Source of the DNA: Flavisolibacter amylovorans
GTDB taxonomy: Bacteria; Bacteroidota; Bacteroidia; Chitinophagales; Chitinophagaceae
Length of the DNA stretch: 64,000 bases
Direction: 5' to 3'
NCBI RefSeq assembly: GCF_039541815.1
Contig: NZ_BAABGY010000008.1
Coordinates: 124,001-188,000, forward strand
This document shows positions 42,888-52,719 of the stretch, piece after piece (positions within the stretch are counted from its first letter, which is position 1; each line of letters begins with the position of its first letter). The notes beneath the pieces were generated by a model that did no database searches, was not told where the DNA came from, and worked only from the letters and a program-made list of their open reading frames with translations. The position numbers and the translations under genes were made by a program.

Positions 42888-42904
42888 CCGGCATTGCCGG
42901 CTTT
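42888..42904 (+). terminator. Small terminator of second universal stress gene
   Basis: A 5-bp stem CCGGC / GCCGG with a 3-base loop follows an A run and is followed by CTTT, about 33 bases after the stop. Confidence 0.6.
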
Positions 42905-43296
42905 CCGATCTTGTCACCCTTCGTAGCGTCCAAACCAGGCATAATGCAGTTGGTTTAAGTGACGACTATGCATATTGCCGGTTTCTTTTCATAGGAGGGG
43001 AAGCTGACTCCATGAAGTTTCGAATATCCTGTTTGCGTTCGTAGGGATGAATTAAGTCCGATCGGCTCATTTTAGCGTTACTTTGTCTACATATCATGCG
43101 AAGAATCACGCTTGTTTTTCCCTCTCTGGCTGACCTTGCTGAGTGTATGTTTTATGTGGGGTAAGCCAGCCCCGCATAGCATACGAAAAGATCACCTTTA
43201 CGGCCGAACTCACAGGCGATCAGATTAAGAAAGCCGCAAAATACCACGGCGTAATTGACGGTGCCACAGATTTCACCGAATAGAAAACGTTTTGCT
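42905..43296. other. Intergenic stretch with possible short decayed frame
   Basis: No supported gene. A forward stretch around 43165-43280 reads EKITFTAELTGDQIKKAAK before a stop, with no proper start; it may be the end of a decayed small gene. Nothing else is visible. Confidence 0.4.
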
Positions 43297-43479
43297 TTAG
43301 GCCTTGGCTCTAAGGTCAGCGACAATCTGGTAGAGTCTAGTCAGTTCCTCGCTGATTTTCGCTAGCTCGGTTGCTTTTGCGCCATTCCGTAGCGCAACAG
43401 TAAACTCTTTTTGCTTTTTGATCAATAGATTTTGCATTCGCACTATCTCTCGAATGGTATCGTTTGAAGGCGTCATCAC
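43297..43479 (-). CDS. Small coiled-coil hypothetical protein
   Basis: The 60-residue product (TIREIVRMQNLLIKKQKEFT; KISEELTRLYQIVADLRAKA) is a likely two-helix coiled coil. It is next to the graveyard region. No known family; similar in style but not sequence to the small proteins at 12550 and 15114. Confidence 0.5.
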   Translation of the reverse strand: MMTPSNDTIREIVRMQNLLIKKQKEFTVALRNGAKATELAKISEELTRLYQIVADLRAKA

Positions 43480-43689
43480 GGTATTCGTTGGTCGTGGAAA
43501 GGATGCGTAAGTTAATACGATCCAAGTGTAATGATGAGTTCGTTTTCCACCATTGGGATTTGCAGTTTTATCCTAAGTCTCAAAATCACACATCCAATAA
43601 CTCTGAGATCCCGGCATCTTTTCCAAATATGCTGCTCCAGGCAGAAACAGCGTGGACAGTTTATACTACAACCAGTTCGTTGAACACTA

Positions 43690-44668
43690 TACTCCTCGCT
43701 GATCGCCGGTTTGGAAAAACAGATGGATCGCTGCCCACCGCCCGGTGCATCTCCTACTTCGATCCTTCCACCGTGCAAATCCATTACCCGCCGAACAATG
43801 GAGAGTCCGATACCACTTCCGGAGAACCCTTCATCCGAAGCGCCCCGCTGGAAGGGGTTGAAGATGCGTTCCCGGTCTTCGGGAGCGATGCCGACGCCGT
43901 TATCCGAAACATTGATGCGCACTCTTCCGTCTGCCTGTTCCCCTTAGATCCGCACCCCAGACCGCCCTTTGACAAATTTGAGTGCGTTGCCGATCAGGTT
44001 GTGAAAGACATGCACCAACAAGGCACCGTCGGCCATGATCGAGGGTAAGGCTTGTTGGAGGACAACCGCATCTTTCTCCGCTATCTTAAGCTCCAATAGA
44101 TCGAGTGCCTCACGTAATGGCGTGCCCGGATCAACCGGATGGAGCGGCAGCGGGTCTTGCAGGGAATAGAGCGGCAGCAGATAATTGATCAATGCCTGCA
44201 TCCGTGCCGCCGATGCCTGCGATCGTGGTCGGACCGCGATCTTGGTCTCAGGTTTTCCCCTTCTGTGCGCAGCGCCCTTTCGGTAAACATGCACACTTTG
44301 CGCAGGGGCTCATTCAGGTTGTGCGAGGCTACCAAGACAATGCATGCAGGTTTTGATTGGCTGCCTCCAGGCGGCGCTCGGCCTCCCGGCGACGCGCGAT
44401 CTCGCGTTCCAGCTCCACGTTTGTTCGCTGTTGAAAGAGTTCGGGCAGGGTCCGCATCAGATGGTATACAGTATAGCCAGGCTGATAAGGGCCGTAGCCA
44501 TCCGTATGAAGACGTTAAACTGGTACATCGGCACCCAAAAAATCAGGGCATCCAGGAAGTGCGTAGTCCCGCACAACACGATAAAGGCTGCAAAGTACAG
44601 GTAGGCCCTGGTATACTTCAGCGTCGCTTCCTTGGTCGTCAGGTAATTCAGTATTAGAGCGATCTGCG
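43690..44668 (-). pseudogene. Decayed ethylene-receptor-like histidine kinase
   Basis: The reverse strand reads as a broken copy of the intact kinase at 50015-51148: the third membrane segment (FIVLCGTTHFLDALIFW), the linker, the helix after the histidine (LHPVDPGTPLREALDLLEL), the N box (HVFHNLIGNALKFVKG), then an in-frame TAA, then VSDNGVGIAPEDRERIFNPF and GSGIGLSIVRRVMDLHGG. Frames shift between parts of the N-terminal half. The copy lacks its first two membrane helices here; those lie inverted just beyond at 44669-44735 and 45149-45199. Confidence 0.85.
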
Positions 44669-44960
44669 CGGCTGGATCTATATCCTCAGCGAGTTGCTTA
44701 TCTGGACCGCCTATTTACTGATCCCGCTGATCAAAGGCATGAACGGTTACGATTTTATCCGTTCGATGCGGAGTGAGCAACGCTTTTCGGAGCTGCCGAT
44801 AGTGGTGTTCACCAGCTCGGCACAAACTTCCGATGAACTGTTCTGCGCGGACTATGGCGCCGATATGATCACAAAGCCAGGCTCCATCATGGAGAACGAT
44901 TCCATGCTGGACTGGCTCCTGGCGGAAAAACTGGCCACTACTCGATATCATAAGGAATAG
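44669..44960 (+). pseudogene. Chimeric fragment: inverted kinase N-terminus joined to a receiver C-terminus
   Basis: The forward strand reads GWIYILSELLIWTAYLLIPL, the first helices of the ethylene-receptor-like kinase, inverted relative to the rest of that pseudogene. It then runs, in frame, into KGMNGYDFIRSMRSEQRFSE and TSSAQTSDELFCADYGADMI, the last two thirds of a receiver close to the one at 52720-53133. The phospho-acceptor Asp region is missing, so it cannot work as a receiver. It is a rearrangement junction, not a functional gene. Confidence 0.8.
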
Positions 44961-45148
44961 AGCAGTATTCCTGCGGAAGCCCTGTCACCATCAAAGCCCT
45001 TACGCTGCCCCCCGCCAGACAGTTTTAGGGCGAAAAAATCCTGACCGCATTTCGATATATTGCCTTTTTCCCTTTCGCAAAGGGCGGGTTCGCAGGAGCG
45101 GGTAACCGAATTTTTACCTCCCTAACCGGCGCATGAAGCGCAAAAAAC

Positions 45149-45199
45149 CGTGAATCAGTTCAAGGAATTGATAAGGGGCCTGTTCAGCACCTCTGAGTG
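45149..45199 (+). pseudogene. Fragment of the kinase N-terminus
   Basis: The forward strand reads NQFKELIRGLFSTSEW, equivalent to the first residues of the intact kinase (NQFEEFIRGLFSTSEWPPRW). It stops at a junction with the inverted CPBP fragment that follows. It shows that the kinase N-terminus was split and moved. Confidence 0.75.
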
Positions 45200-45204
45200 G
45201 ACAC

Positions 45205-45593
45205 GTGCAGGGCAATGGCCAGGAGCAGGAGTGGAGTCGGGCGCCCGCATGCACGCAGCAAGCGCAGCACGCCCCCTTTGCCCTCGAAAATGCCGGTACA
45301 GAGAAAGGAGGCCAGCAGGGGTCTAATCCGCCAAGCGCATGCTGTAAGGGTAATGGAGCTGTTGTATTAATACCAATAACGGGACCATAGAGCGGTAGCC
45401 AGATGATCCAGCTGAACAGGTACGCGAGGAAAAAATAGGCCAGGAGTTGCTTCGTAAACATACCTTCAGGATCGTTTTGACGTCTCAGATAACAATGGGC
45501 TTTGGAGTGGCATAGTAACAGCAGAAAGAAATATAGGACAAATGCTGCCAGCACGCAAAGTGCTCCGATCTTTGTGACGACCGTGTAGGGCAT
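45205..45593 (-). pseudogene. Truncated, frameshifted copy of the CPBP protease and its neighbour
   Basis: The reverse strand holds the end of a membrane protein like that at 40507 (TKIGALCVLAAFVLYFF), then the start of a CPBP protease like that at 39668 (YLFSWIIWLPLYGPVIGINT; PLPLQHALGG), then a one-base deletion around 45321 that shifts the frame. The DNA is closely similar to the intact pair through about 300 bases. The catalytic part is absent. Confidence 0.85.
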
Positions 45594-45918
45594 TCAAGAG
45601 AAGCATAGAGTCTGTGCCGTTATCGCTTCTCTGCTACTCTATTTTAGTTGCTTCTAATACCAAGACCGGGAGTGCGACTACATTAGTCAATAAAGCACGG
45701 AGAAGGAGAAATTTAGGGGTTGGCAACCTTATAATTGTTTAAGTAAAGCCTCGCATAGAGGTCTATAATTAAGACAATTTCGTAGAAATCGCGTTTTGAG
45801 CAATGCATCATGCTTCTGATGTTTTAGCGCAGAATAATTAATTTTAGCGGGAAGTCAGTTCTTGTACTTATGGTTTTTGCTTCTGTTGCACATTTGCAAA
45901 TCAATCTCAGTGTCAGTT
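45594..45918. other. Intergenic leader of the seven-PAS kinase
   Basis: About 325 AT-rich bases with no protein-like frame. It should hold the promoter of the kinase gene, but no convincing -7 box can be singled out. Confidence 0.4.
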
Positions 45919-48900
45919 ATGTTGGACTCGAGTCTTTCGGATAAAATTGATCAAAAGCTTCTTTCCGTGTTCAACGCTGCAGGTGTCGGCACCTGGGAGT
46001 ACGATCCTGCCAGCAATCAGGCACATTGGTCGCCGTTAAGCCGGGAAATGTTTGGATTATTTTCCGACCGGCCAATTAGCTACGCAGATTGGGCCGCCGC
46101 GGTGCATCCCGATGATTTCGAAAGGGCAGAAAAGCAAGTTCATGTTGCACTTCGGGAGTCCGGCGTCTACGATGAGGAATACCGCACTATTGGTATCGAG
46201 GATGGAAAACTTCGATGGGTGCGTTCAATCGCCAAAGTTGAATTCGACGCAAATAAGAAGCCGGTGCACATGGCCGGAATACTTATTGAAACCACCGGGT
46301 CACGGATTCGCGAAGCAGTAGTGGACCGAAGCGACGCCCGGATAAAGCTGATCGCCGATACCATGCCGCAACTGGTATGGACAACGCTAGCAGACGGCTT
46401 CCATGATTTTTACAATCGTCGCTGGTACGAATATACCGGCCTTACCTACGAAAAAACGAAAGGGGAGGGCTGGAACGCCGTGCTTCATCCGGACGACCGG
46501 CAGCGTGCCTGGGAAGTATGGAGCCGTTCGCTGCAGACAGGTGCCGATTACGAGATCGAATACCGGTTTCGCCGCTTCGACGGAATTTACCGCTGGTTTC
46601 TGGGGCGCGCCCTGCCGCTGCGCGACGAAAAAGGAAACATTGTGAAGTGGTTCGGCACCTGCACCGACATACATGAACAGAAAATAGTGCAACAACGGCT
46701 GGAGGAGAGCCGGGAGGAGATGCATGCCCTGGCCAATGCGATGCCTCAACTGGTGTGGATGGCCCAGCCTGACGGGACCGTCAGCTATTTCAATGACCGG
46801 ATCTCACTCTATGCCGGCGCCAAATGGAAGGCTGATGGTACCTGGACCTGGGAAGGCATTATCCATCCGGATGATCTGGAGCGAACGGTCGCTGCCTGGG
46901 GCAAAGCGGTGCAGAGCGGGAAACCGTACGAAATCGAATACCGGCTCAGGATGGCCGGAGGCGCCTACCGCTGGCATATCGGGCGCGCAGTTCCACAGTT
47001 TGATTCGGCCGGCAAACCGGTGAAGTGGTATGGTACCTGCACCGACATCGAAGCCAACCGGGTGGCGACCGAGAACATGAAGTTGAGCCATGAACGTTTT
47101 GAGCTGATAGCAAAGGCAACGCAGGATGCGATCTGGGACTGGGACCTGCTGAGCGACAATATCTGGTGGAACGAGGGCTTCCGCGCACTTTTCGGATATA
47201 GTGAAGAAGAGATCGAGCCGACAATCGTATCCTGGTACAGCCGGGTACATCCCGATGACAAGGAGCGGGTAGTGGGCGGGATACATGAAGTGATCGACAA
47301 TGGCGGCAGCCATTGGTCAGCAGAGTATCGGTTTTGTAAAAAAGACGGAAGCTATGCCGTCGTATTCGACCGGGGTTACGCCTTACATGATTCCAACGGA
47401 AAACCATACCGCATGTTGGGATCGATGCAGGACATTACCAATCGGAAAAAAGTCGAAGCGGGCCTTGCTGAAAGTGAAAAGCGCTTCCGATCGCTCGCAG
47501 AGAATGCCCCCGATCTGATCACACGCCACGGCAAAGACTTTCGATATTTGTATGTTAACTCGAAAATAGAAGCCCTGACGGGGATTCCGCCCCAGGACTT
47601 TATCGGACAATCCTATTACGACTTGCCGATTCCTCAGGAACTATGTCCGGTATTTGATGAGCACCTTGCCCGCGTGTTCCGGAGCGGCGAGCCCCATGAG
47701 ATGGAGTATATGGCGATGACGGGCCAGGACATTTACCTGTACTCGCGCCTGGTGCCTGAGTTCAACGGGGCTGGTGACGTTGAATCCGTTCTGGTTATCA
47801 CCACCGACGTTACGGAACGAAAGAAAGTGGAGCGGGCTATCCGGGAGAGCGAGCAGCGCTTTCAAAACCTCATTAGGGAAGCCACAGTGGGCATTATTGT
47901 GTTGGAGGGACCCGAGATGCGGGTAGGGGTTGTGAATGATGCATATGGTAGGCTCATCGGCCGGAAAGCCACCGAGTTGGAAGGAAAACCGCTATTCTCG
48001 GTTATTCCGGAAGCAGAAAAGGCGTTCGCCCCCTTGATCAATGGCGTTCGGGAAAGCGGCAACCCACTTTATCTATATGGTCAACCTTATAGTGTTTATG
48101 ACGCCGATAATGTAACAATTAGCGGTTACCTCAACCTCGTGTATCAGCCTTACCGAAACGAAAGCGGCGAGACAGTGGGCGTGATGGTGCTTTGCAACGA
48201 CGTTACCGAGCAAAAACAATCGGAGCGGGCTTTGAAGGAAAGCGAGGAACAGTTCCGCACGCTCGCGAATTCTATCCCACAACTGGCCTGGATGGCAGAT
48301 GCAGATGGGTCGGTATACTGGTACAACGAGCGTTGGTACGAGTACACCGGTACTGCCTTCGACGAAATGCAGGGCTGGGGCTGGGAAAAAGTGCACCATC
48401 CCGATCACCGGGAACGCGTCTCAGATTTTGCCCGAAAGACCTGGGCTGGCTCCGAACCAGCCGAGATTACCTTTCCCCTACGTCGGCACGACGGCGTGTA
48501 CCGCTGGTTCCTGACGCGTATTTTCCCGCTCAAGGATGCGGATGGCAGGGTGCGGCAGTGGTTCGGCACAAATACCGATATCACTGATCAGAAGCAGACG
48601 GCCGACCTTTTGGAAGAGAAAGTGCGGGAACGTACTGCTCAATTGGAAGCTCGCAACCGGGAGCTGGAGCAGTTTACATACGTATCGCACCACGACCTCC
48701 AGGAGCCGCTGCGTAAAATCGTCCTGTTTTCCGATATGGTGCGCAACGAGGAAAAGGAAAAGCTTTCAGAAGCATCGCGAAATCGACTCGATCGCGTAGT
48801 AAGTGCGGCAAAGCGGATGAGTGCGGCCCTGCGGGACGTACTGGATTATGCCAGCCTTAGCAAGCCCGAAGTATTTGTGCCGGTAAACCTGAATGAAGTA

Positions 48901-49377
48901 CTCGCAGGCGTCCAGACCGACCTCGAATTGGTTATATCGGAAAAGGGCGCTGCAATTGAATCGGTTGAGCTTCCGGTTATTGAGGCCCTGCCGCACCAGA
49001 TGCAGCAACTATTTCATAACCTGTTGACCAATGCGCTGAAGTTTGCAAAGCCGGGCGTAGCGCCACGAATTGCCATTTCCAGCCGTTTGCTTTCATCGGA
49101 AGAACGGTCCTTGCATCCCGAACTGCCCGCAACCGGATTGTTCTACGAAATATCGGTATCCGATAATGGAATTGGTTTCAGTCCTGAGGCAAGCGAGAAG
49201 ATTTTCCTGCTTTTTCAACGCCTTCATAGCAAGGGTACTTATCCCGGGACCGGTATCGGGCTCGCGCTGTGCAAAAAAGTAGTGGAAAACCACTGCGGTA
49301 AAATCTGGGCAACGGGACGAGTTGGAAGCGGAGCGGTGTTTTATGTGCTCTTGCCGGCAACTCAGAAAACCTGTTGA
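45919..49377 (+). CDS. Soluble sensor histidine kinase with seven PAS domains
   Basis: From ATG 45919 the product has 1152 residues and no membrane segment. Seven PAS units follow each other (about residues 12-130, 140-260, 268-385, 395-510, 520-635, 645-770, 780-895), most with the PAS-fold-3 pattern HPDD and a DI or DV end. A HisKA domain has the phospho-accepting His in YVSHHDLQEPLRKI (about 920) and a HATPase domain has NLLTNALKFAKPG, DNGIGFSPEA and GTGIGLALCKKVV. PAS domains sense small ligands or redox; the signal is unknown. No receiver domain is attached, so phosphate may pass to the nearby receivers. The ATG chosen matches the start of the first PAS domain. Confidence 0.93.
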   Translation: MLDSSLSDKIDQKLLSVFNAAGVGTWEYDPASNQAHWSPLSREMFGLFSDRPISYADWAAAVHPDDFERAEKQVHVALRESGVYDEEYRTIGIEDGKLRWVRSIAKVEFDANKKPVHMAGILIETTGSRIREAVVDRSDARIKLIADTMPQLVWTTLADGFHDFYNRRWYEYTGLTYEKTKGEGWNAVLHPDDRQRAWEVWSRSLQTGADYEIEYRFRRFDGIYRWFLGRALPLRDEKGNIVKWFGTCTDIHEQKIVQQRLEESREEMHALANAMPQLVWMAQPDGTVSYFNDRISLYAGAKWKADGTWTWEGIIHPDDLERTVAAWGKAVQSGKPYEIEYRLRMAGGAYRWHIGRAVPQFDSAGKPVKWYGTCTDIEANRVATENMKLSHERFELIAKATQDAIWDWDLLSDNIWWNEGFRALFGYSEEEIEPTIVSWYSRVHPDDKERVVGGIHEVIDNGGSHWSAEYRFCKKDGSYAVVFDRGYALHDSNGKPYRMLGSMQDITNRKKVEAGLAESEKRFRSLAENAPDLITRHGKDFRYLYVNSKIEALTGIPPQDFIGQSYYDLPIPQELCPVFDEHLARVFRSGEPHEMEYMAMTGQDIYLYSRLVPEFNGAGDVESVLVITTDVTERKKVERAIRESEQRFQNLIREATVGIIVLEGPEMRVGVVNDAYGRLIGRKATELEGKPLFSVIPEAEKAFAPLINGVRESGNPLYLYGQPYSVYDADNVTISGYLNLVYQPYRNESGETVGVMVLCNDVTEQKQSERALKESEEQFRTLANSIPQLAWMADADGSVYWYNERWYEYTGTAFDEMQGWGWEKVHHPDHRERVSDFARKTWAGSEPAEITFPLRRHDGVYRWFLTRIFPLKDADGRVRQWFGTNTDITDQKQTADLLEEKVRERTAQLEARNRELEQFTYVSHHDLQEPLRKIVLFSDMVRNEEKEKLSEASRNRLDRVVSAAKRMSAALRDVLDYASLSKPEVFVPVNLNEVLAGVQTDLELVISEKGAAIESVELPVIEALPHQMQQLFHNLLTNALKFAKPGVAPRIAISSRLLSSEERSLHPELPATGLFYEISVSDNGIGFSPEASEKIFLLFQRLHSKGTYPGTGIGLALCKKVVENHCGKIWATGRVGSGAVFYVLLPATQKTC

Positions 49378-49610
49378 TATTCTCCCGCTTGTAGCCGAGA
49401 CCTCGCTTTACGGCTTGGGAAAGTTGGAAAATGTTCAAGGGTGAATGCGTTGGCTATTTTAATAGAGAGAAGAGTTAGAACCCGCAATGAGCAGCAGCGG
49501 GTTGTTGAAAGAAACACCTTTAAGGATGCAACTAATAACACTATTTGTGTGTTAGCAGGAAGGGTCTATTGCTTTTGATTAACTTCGGTATACCAAAACT
49601 TCTACTATAC

Positions 49611-50018
49611 ATGGCCGATCAGAAGACAATCCTTCTTTTCGACGATGATCCCGATGATCTGGAAATGTTGGAAGAGGCTATCCTGAGCCTTTATCCGCAG
49701 ACCAGTATCCATGCGGTAACCTCGTTGAGCGATTTCTGGTCCTGCCTGGAGCGGCTTTCGCGGCAGGGCCTGCCTCACCTGATTGTATTGGATTTCAACA
49801 TGCCCGGTGTTACCGGCGCTGATGTCCTCCTGTTACTTCGCCGCTCCCGGAGGTACCGGAACCTGCCGACGCTGGTATGGAGCACGTCCAGTTCAGAAGC
49901 GCACCGGAGCGCCAGCCTGCAAAGCGGCGCGTCGCATTATTTTGTGAAGCCGGCATCTTTTCCGGATATGGTGCAGCAGGCAAAAACCATGTTGACATTC
50001 TGTGAATCAGACGGTTAG
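49611..50018 (+). CDS. Single-domain response regulator
   Basis: From ATG 49611 the 135-residue product is one receiver: acidic LFDDDPDDLEML, Asp in LIVLDFNMPGVTG, Ser/Thr region WSTSSSEAH and Lys in YFVKPASF. It follows the seven-PAS kinase by 233 bases and overlaps the convergent ethylene-receptor-like kinase end by four bases. It is a likely phospho-partner of one of them. No output domain. Confidence 0.9.
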   Translation: MADQKTILLFDDDPDDLEMLEEAILSLYPQTSIHAVTSLSDFWSCLERLSRQGLPHLIVLDFNMPGVTGADVLLLLRRSRRYRNLPTLVWSTSSSEAHRSASLQSGASHYFVKPASFPDMVQQAKTMLTFCESDG

Positions 50019-51148
50019 CCGCGGTTTGGTGCTTGAATGCTTGCTTTTTTGAAGAACAAGTGAATCGCGGCTCCGCCTCCCGGTGCGTCCCCCACCTCGA
50101 TTGTTCCACCATGCAGGTCCATCACCCGCCGGACGATCGAAAGCCCGATGCCGCTTCCGGAGAAACCCTCCGCTGAAACGCCGCGCTGGAACGGGTTAAA
50201 AATACGTTCCCGGTCCTCCGGGGCAATACCTACTCCATTGTCGGAAATGGTAATGCGCACTTTGTCGCCCATAGTCTCGCCGGAGACCCGGACCTCCGGT
50301 CGTCCTTTCACGAACTTGAGCGCGTTGCCGATCAGGTTATGAAAAACGTGTACTAAAGACGCCCGGTCGGCCATGATCGCCGGCAGGGACTCGAAGGTGA
50401 CGTCCGCTTTCTGCTCCGTAATTTTCAGGTCGAGCAAATCAAGTGCTTCCCCTAAAGGCGCAGCCGGATCAACCGGACTCAGCGGGGGCGACTCTTGCAG
50501 CGAGTAGAGAAGAAGAAGGTCCTTTATTAAGGATTGCATCCGTACCGCCGAGGCCTGGGACCGTTCCAGGTCCAACCGTGATTCCGGTTGCAGGCTGTCA
50601 CGCTCGGTAAGCAGCGCCCGCTCAGTGAACATCCGCACTTTGCGCAGGGGTTCTTGCAGGTCGTGCGAGGCGGCCCAGACAAAGGCCTGGAGATTCTGGT
50701 TGGCCGCCTCCAGCCGGCGTTCAGCTTCCTGCCGGCGGGCGATTTCCCGCTCCAGTTCGATATTGGTTCGTTGTGTGAATAATTCGGGAAGGATCCGCAT
50801 GAGGTGATAAACCGTTGCCATACTGACAATCGCGGTAGCCATTCTTATAACAGCATTAAGCCGGTACATCGGGATCCAGAACATCAGGGCGTCGAGGAAA
50901 TGCGTGGCGCCACATAAGAGGATAAAAGCCGCAAAGTAGAGGTAGGCCCGGTTGTACTTTAGCGTCGCCTTCTTATTGGTTAAATAGTTAAGAATGATCA
51001 GTGGGATCAGGAAATACGCGGTCCAGATCAGCAACTCGCTGATGATATAGATCCAGCCATGAAGCTCGCTCCAATACCCGCAATTCCAGCGTGGCGGCCA
51101 CTCGGAGGTGCTGAACAATCCCCTGATGAATTCCTCAAATTGGTTCAT
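50015..51148 (-). CDS. Ethylene-receptor-like membrane histidine kinase
   Basis: The 377-residue kinase has three N-terminal helices with the ethylene-binding-domain pattern: YIISELLIWTAYFLIPLI (Glu, Tyr, Ile-Pro), then AAFILLCGATHFLDALMFW, whose Cys and His match the copper-binding Cys65/His69 segment (CGATH) of plant ETR1. A coiled-coil linker leads to HisKA (FVWAASHDLQEPLRKV) and HATPase (HNLIGNALKFVKG; DNGVGIAPEDRERIF; GSGIGLSIVRRV). The first acid is Glu where ETR1 has Asp. Copper or ethylene binding is a prediction. A broken copy lies at 43690-44668. Confidence 0.9.
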   Translation of the reverse strand: MNQFEEFIRGLFSTSEWPPRWNCGYWSELHGWIYIISELLIWTAYFLIPLIILNYLTNKKATLKYNRAYLYFAAFILLCGATHFLDALMFWIPMYRLNAVIRMATAIVSMATVYHLMRILPELFTQRTNIELEREIARRQEAERRLEAANQNLQAFVWAASHDLQEPLRKVRMFTERALLTERDSLQPESRLDLERSQASAVRMQSLIKDLLLLYSLQESPPLSPVDPAAPLGEALDLLDLKITEQKADVTFESLPAIMADRASLVHVFHNLIGNALKFVKGRPEVRVSGETMGDKVRITISDNGVGIAPEDRERIFNPFQRGVSAEGFSGSGIGLSIVRRVMDLHGGTIEVGDAPGGGAAIHLFFKKASIQAPNRG

Positions 51149-51318
51149 GATTGTTACGCCAATGGCGTCGGTTGTGGTGGTGAGAACTTTATGGTTCGAG
51201 CATAAGAACGGTGTTGCCTGTCTGAATTGTCTTCCCCGATCGCGTTACACACGGTTGGGCAAAAACAGCATGTTGGGACTGCTCGGAGCGAAATAGAACG
51301 TAGTATAAAAAGTACCCG

Positions 51319-51774
51319 TCAACTTCCCTTCGACCAAAACCCTTGGATACGTTCGCGTAGCGCTGGCTCGCAAAAACGCAGCATTTGTCGTAATACGATG
51401 TCTCGTTGCGTTAAATTCAATGGCTTCGTGATAAACCCGGCGTTTAGCCGCTCCGCCGCGATCACTTCATGCGGCATCGTGGATGTTGTATAAAGAACAG
51501 CAGGTAAACCAGCCCAACGGGTATCCCGGCGCAGGGACTCTAATATTTGCAGACCCGTGCGACCCGGCATGTTTTGATCCAGCACGATCAGGCTCGGCTC
51601 TTCTGCATCCTGATAATACAGTTCGGATAAGTGTTCCAATAACGCGTCACCGCTGTTGAAAAGCCGAAGCTCGATCAGGTGCCGGCAGGGTTGCAACCAT
51701 TCTGCCATTAACTCGCGATCGTCGGCATCGTCATCTGCATATAAAACCACGTTTTTTGTGCGGGCGCGCGTCAT
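51319..51774 (-). CDS. Single-domain response regulator
   Basis: The 151-residue product is one receiver: acidic YADDDADDRELM, Asp in LIVLDQNMPGRTG, Thr/Ser in LYTTSTMPHEV and Lys in FITKPLNL. It pairs with the small gene upstream, as the receiver at 7628 does. Unlike most receivers it has no output domain and may act as a phosphate shuttle. Confidence 0.9.
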   Translation of the reverse strand: MTRARTKNVVLYADDDADDRELMAEWLQPCRHLIELRLFNSGDALLEHLSELYYQDAEEPSLIVLDQNMPGRTGLQILESLRRDTRWAGLPAVLYTTSTMPHEVIAAERLNAGFITKPLNLTQRDIVLRQMLRFCEPALRERIQGFWSKGS

Positions 51775-51824
51775 GTGCTCAATTTTTGAAGACTGTAAAT
51801 CTAAATCAGAAAAACAATAAATGT

Positions 51825-52118
51825 TCAGTCTTCGTTGGAGGTGCCGCGTTTTGTGTCGTCGTCCAGGCCACGGACCCGAATTTGGGAAAGATAAGGGTCG
51901 ATTATGGAACTATCGATCGATGTCCGGATTGCGTTTACTTCCACCCGGTAAAACTCATACCGGATCTCTGCATAAAATCCGAAAAGCTGTAAAAGAACAT
52001 AGTAGTATCCCTCGTGCTTTCGCTTGCCGATATAGGTTGCCGAGCTGTGAAGGAGCGCGATTTGCTCTTCCAGGCTAAGGCGGTCGAAATCATCGATTTG
52101 TATTGACTTTTTCGTCAT
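51825..52118 (-). CDS. Small conserved protein paired with a receiver (copy B)
   Basis: From ATG 52118 the 97-residue product resembles the protein at 8151 (ATYIGKRKHEG, VLLQLFGFYAEIRYEFYR, PYLSQIRVRGL). Its gene is 50 bases upstream of the receiver gene at 51319, the same order as at 8151-7628. The unit has been kept twice in the window. Function unknown. Confidence 0.75.
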   Translation of the reverse strand: MTKKSIQIDDFDRLSLEEQIALLHSSATYIGKRKHEGYYYVLLQLFGFYAEIRYEFYRVEVNAIRTSIDSSIIDPYLSQIRVRGLDDDTKRGTSNED

Positions 52119-52175
52119 CCGGGCAAATGTCGGGGATTTGCTTTTAAGCGGCAAAGAGGAGCTTCGTCCTATGGG

Positions 52176-52607
52176 TCAATGAAGCAGATTGGCGTCCGGG
52201 TGCCGGGCGATCTTCCAGTATCGTAAAATCATATCGACCATTTCGCAGAAATTGGCAAATGTAAGCGGTTTGGTAAAGTAGCCTTGGGCGAGATTTTCAT
52301 ATGCCTGAAGTACCTCGTCGGAATGGGTGCTCGTTGTCAGGAACACAAAGGGGATGCTCTTGCGGAGCAAGCGCTTATCATTGTTGATTACAGCTTTGAG
52401 TTGCGCTCCGGTCATTCCGGGCAGGTTCATGTCGGAAAATATCAAGAAAGGTTTTTCCCGTGTCGTCGACAAATAGTCCAATGCGCTTGGTGCGTCATTA
52501 AAACAGTGCAGTTGATTCGGCACCCTTAGCGTTTTTAATACTTCAATCAATAAATCCCTGTCATCTGAATCATCTTCAATAATCAGGATCGGTCCTGTTC
52601 GTGCCAT
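52176..52607 (-). CDS. Single-domain response regulator
   Basis: The 143-residue product is one receiver: acidic IIEDDSDDRDLL, Asp in LIFSDMNLPGMTG, Thr/Ser in FLTTSTHSDEV and Lys in YFTKPLTF. It belongs to the run of receivers on the reverse strand (51319, 52176, 52720), each a separate gene with about 60 to 400 bases between them. Confidence 0.9.
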   Translation of the reverse strand: MARTGPILIIEDDSDDRDLLIEVLKTLRVPNQLHCFNDAPSALDYLSTTREKPFLIFSDMNLPGMTGAQLKAVINNDKRLLRKSIPFVFLTTSTHSDEVLQAYENLAQGYFTKPLTFANFCEMVDMILRYWKIARHPDANLLH

Positions 52608-52719
52608 GCGTTTATCAATAAAGAAAATAAAACTGTGCCATTTTCAAATACAGTTCAAATAACCCAGCGCAGTTTCACTTGCTTATTCAGTCGTCTGCGG
52701 AAACTGCCGAACACCTTTT

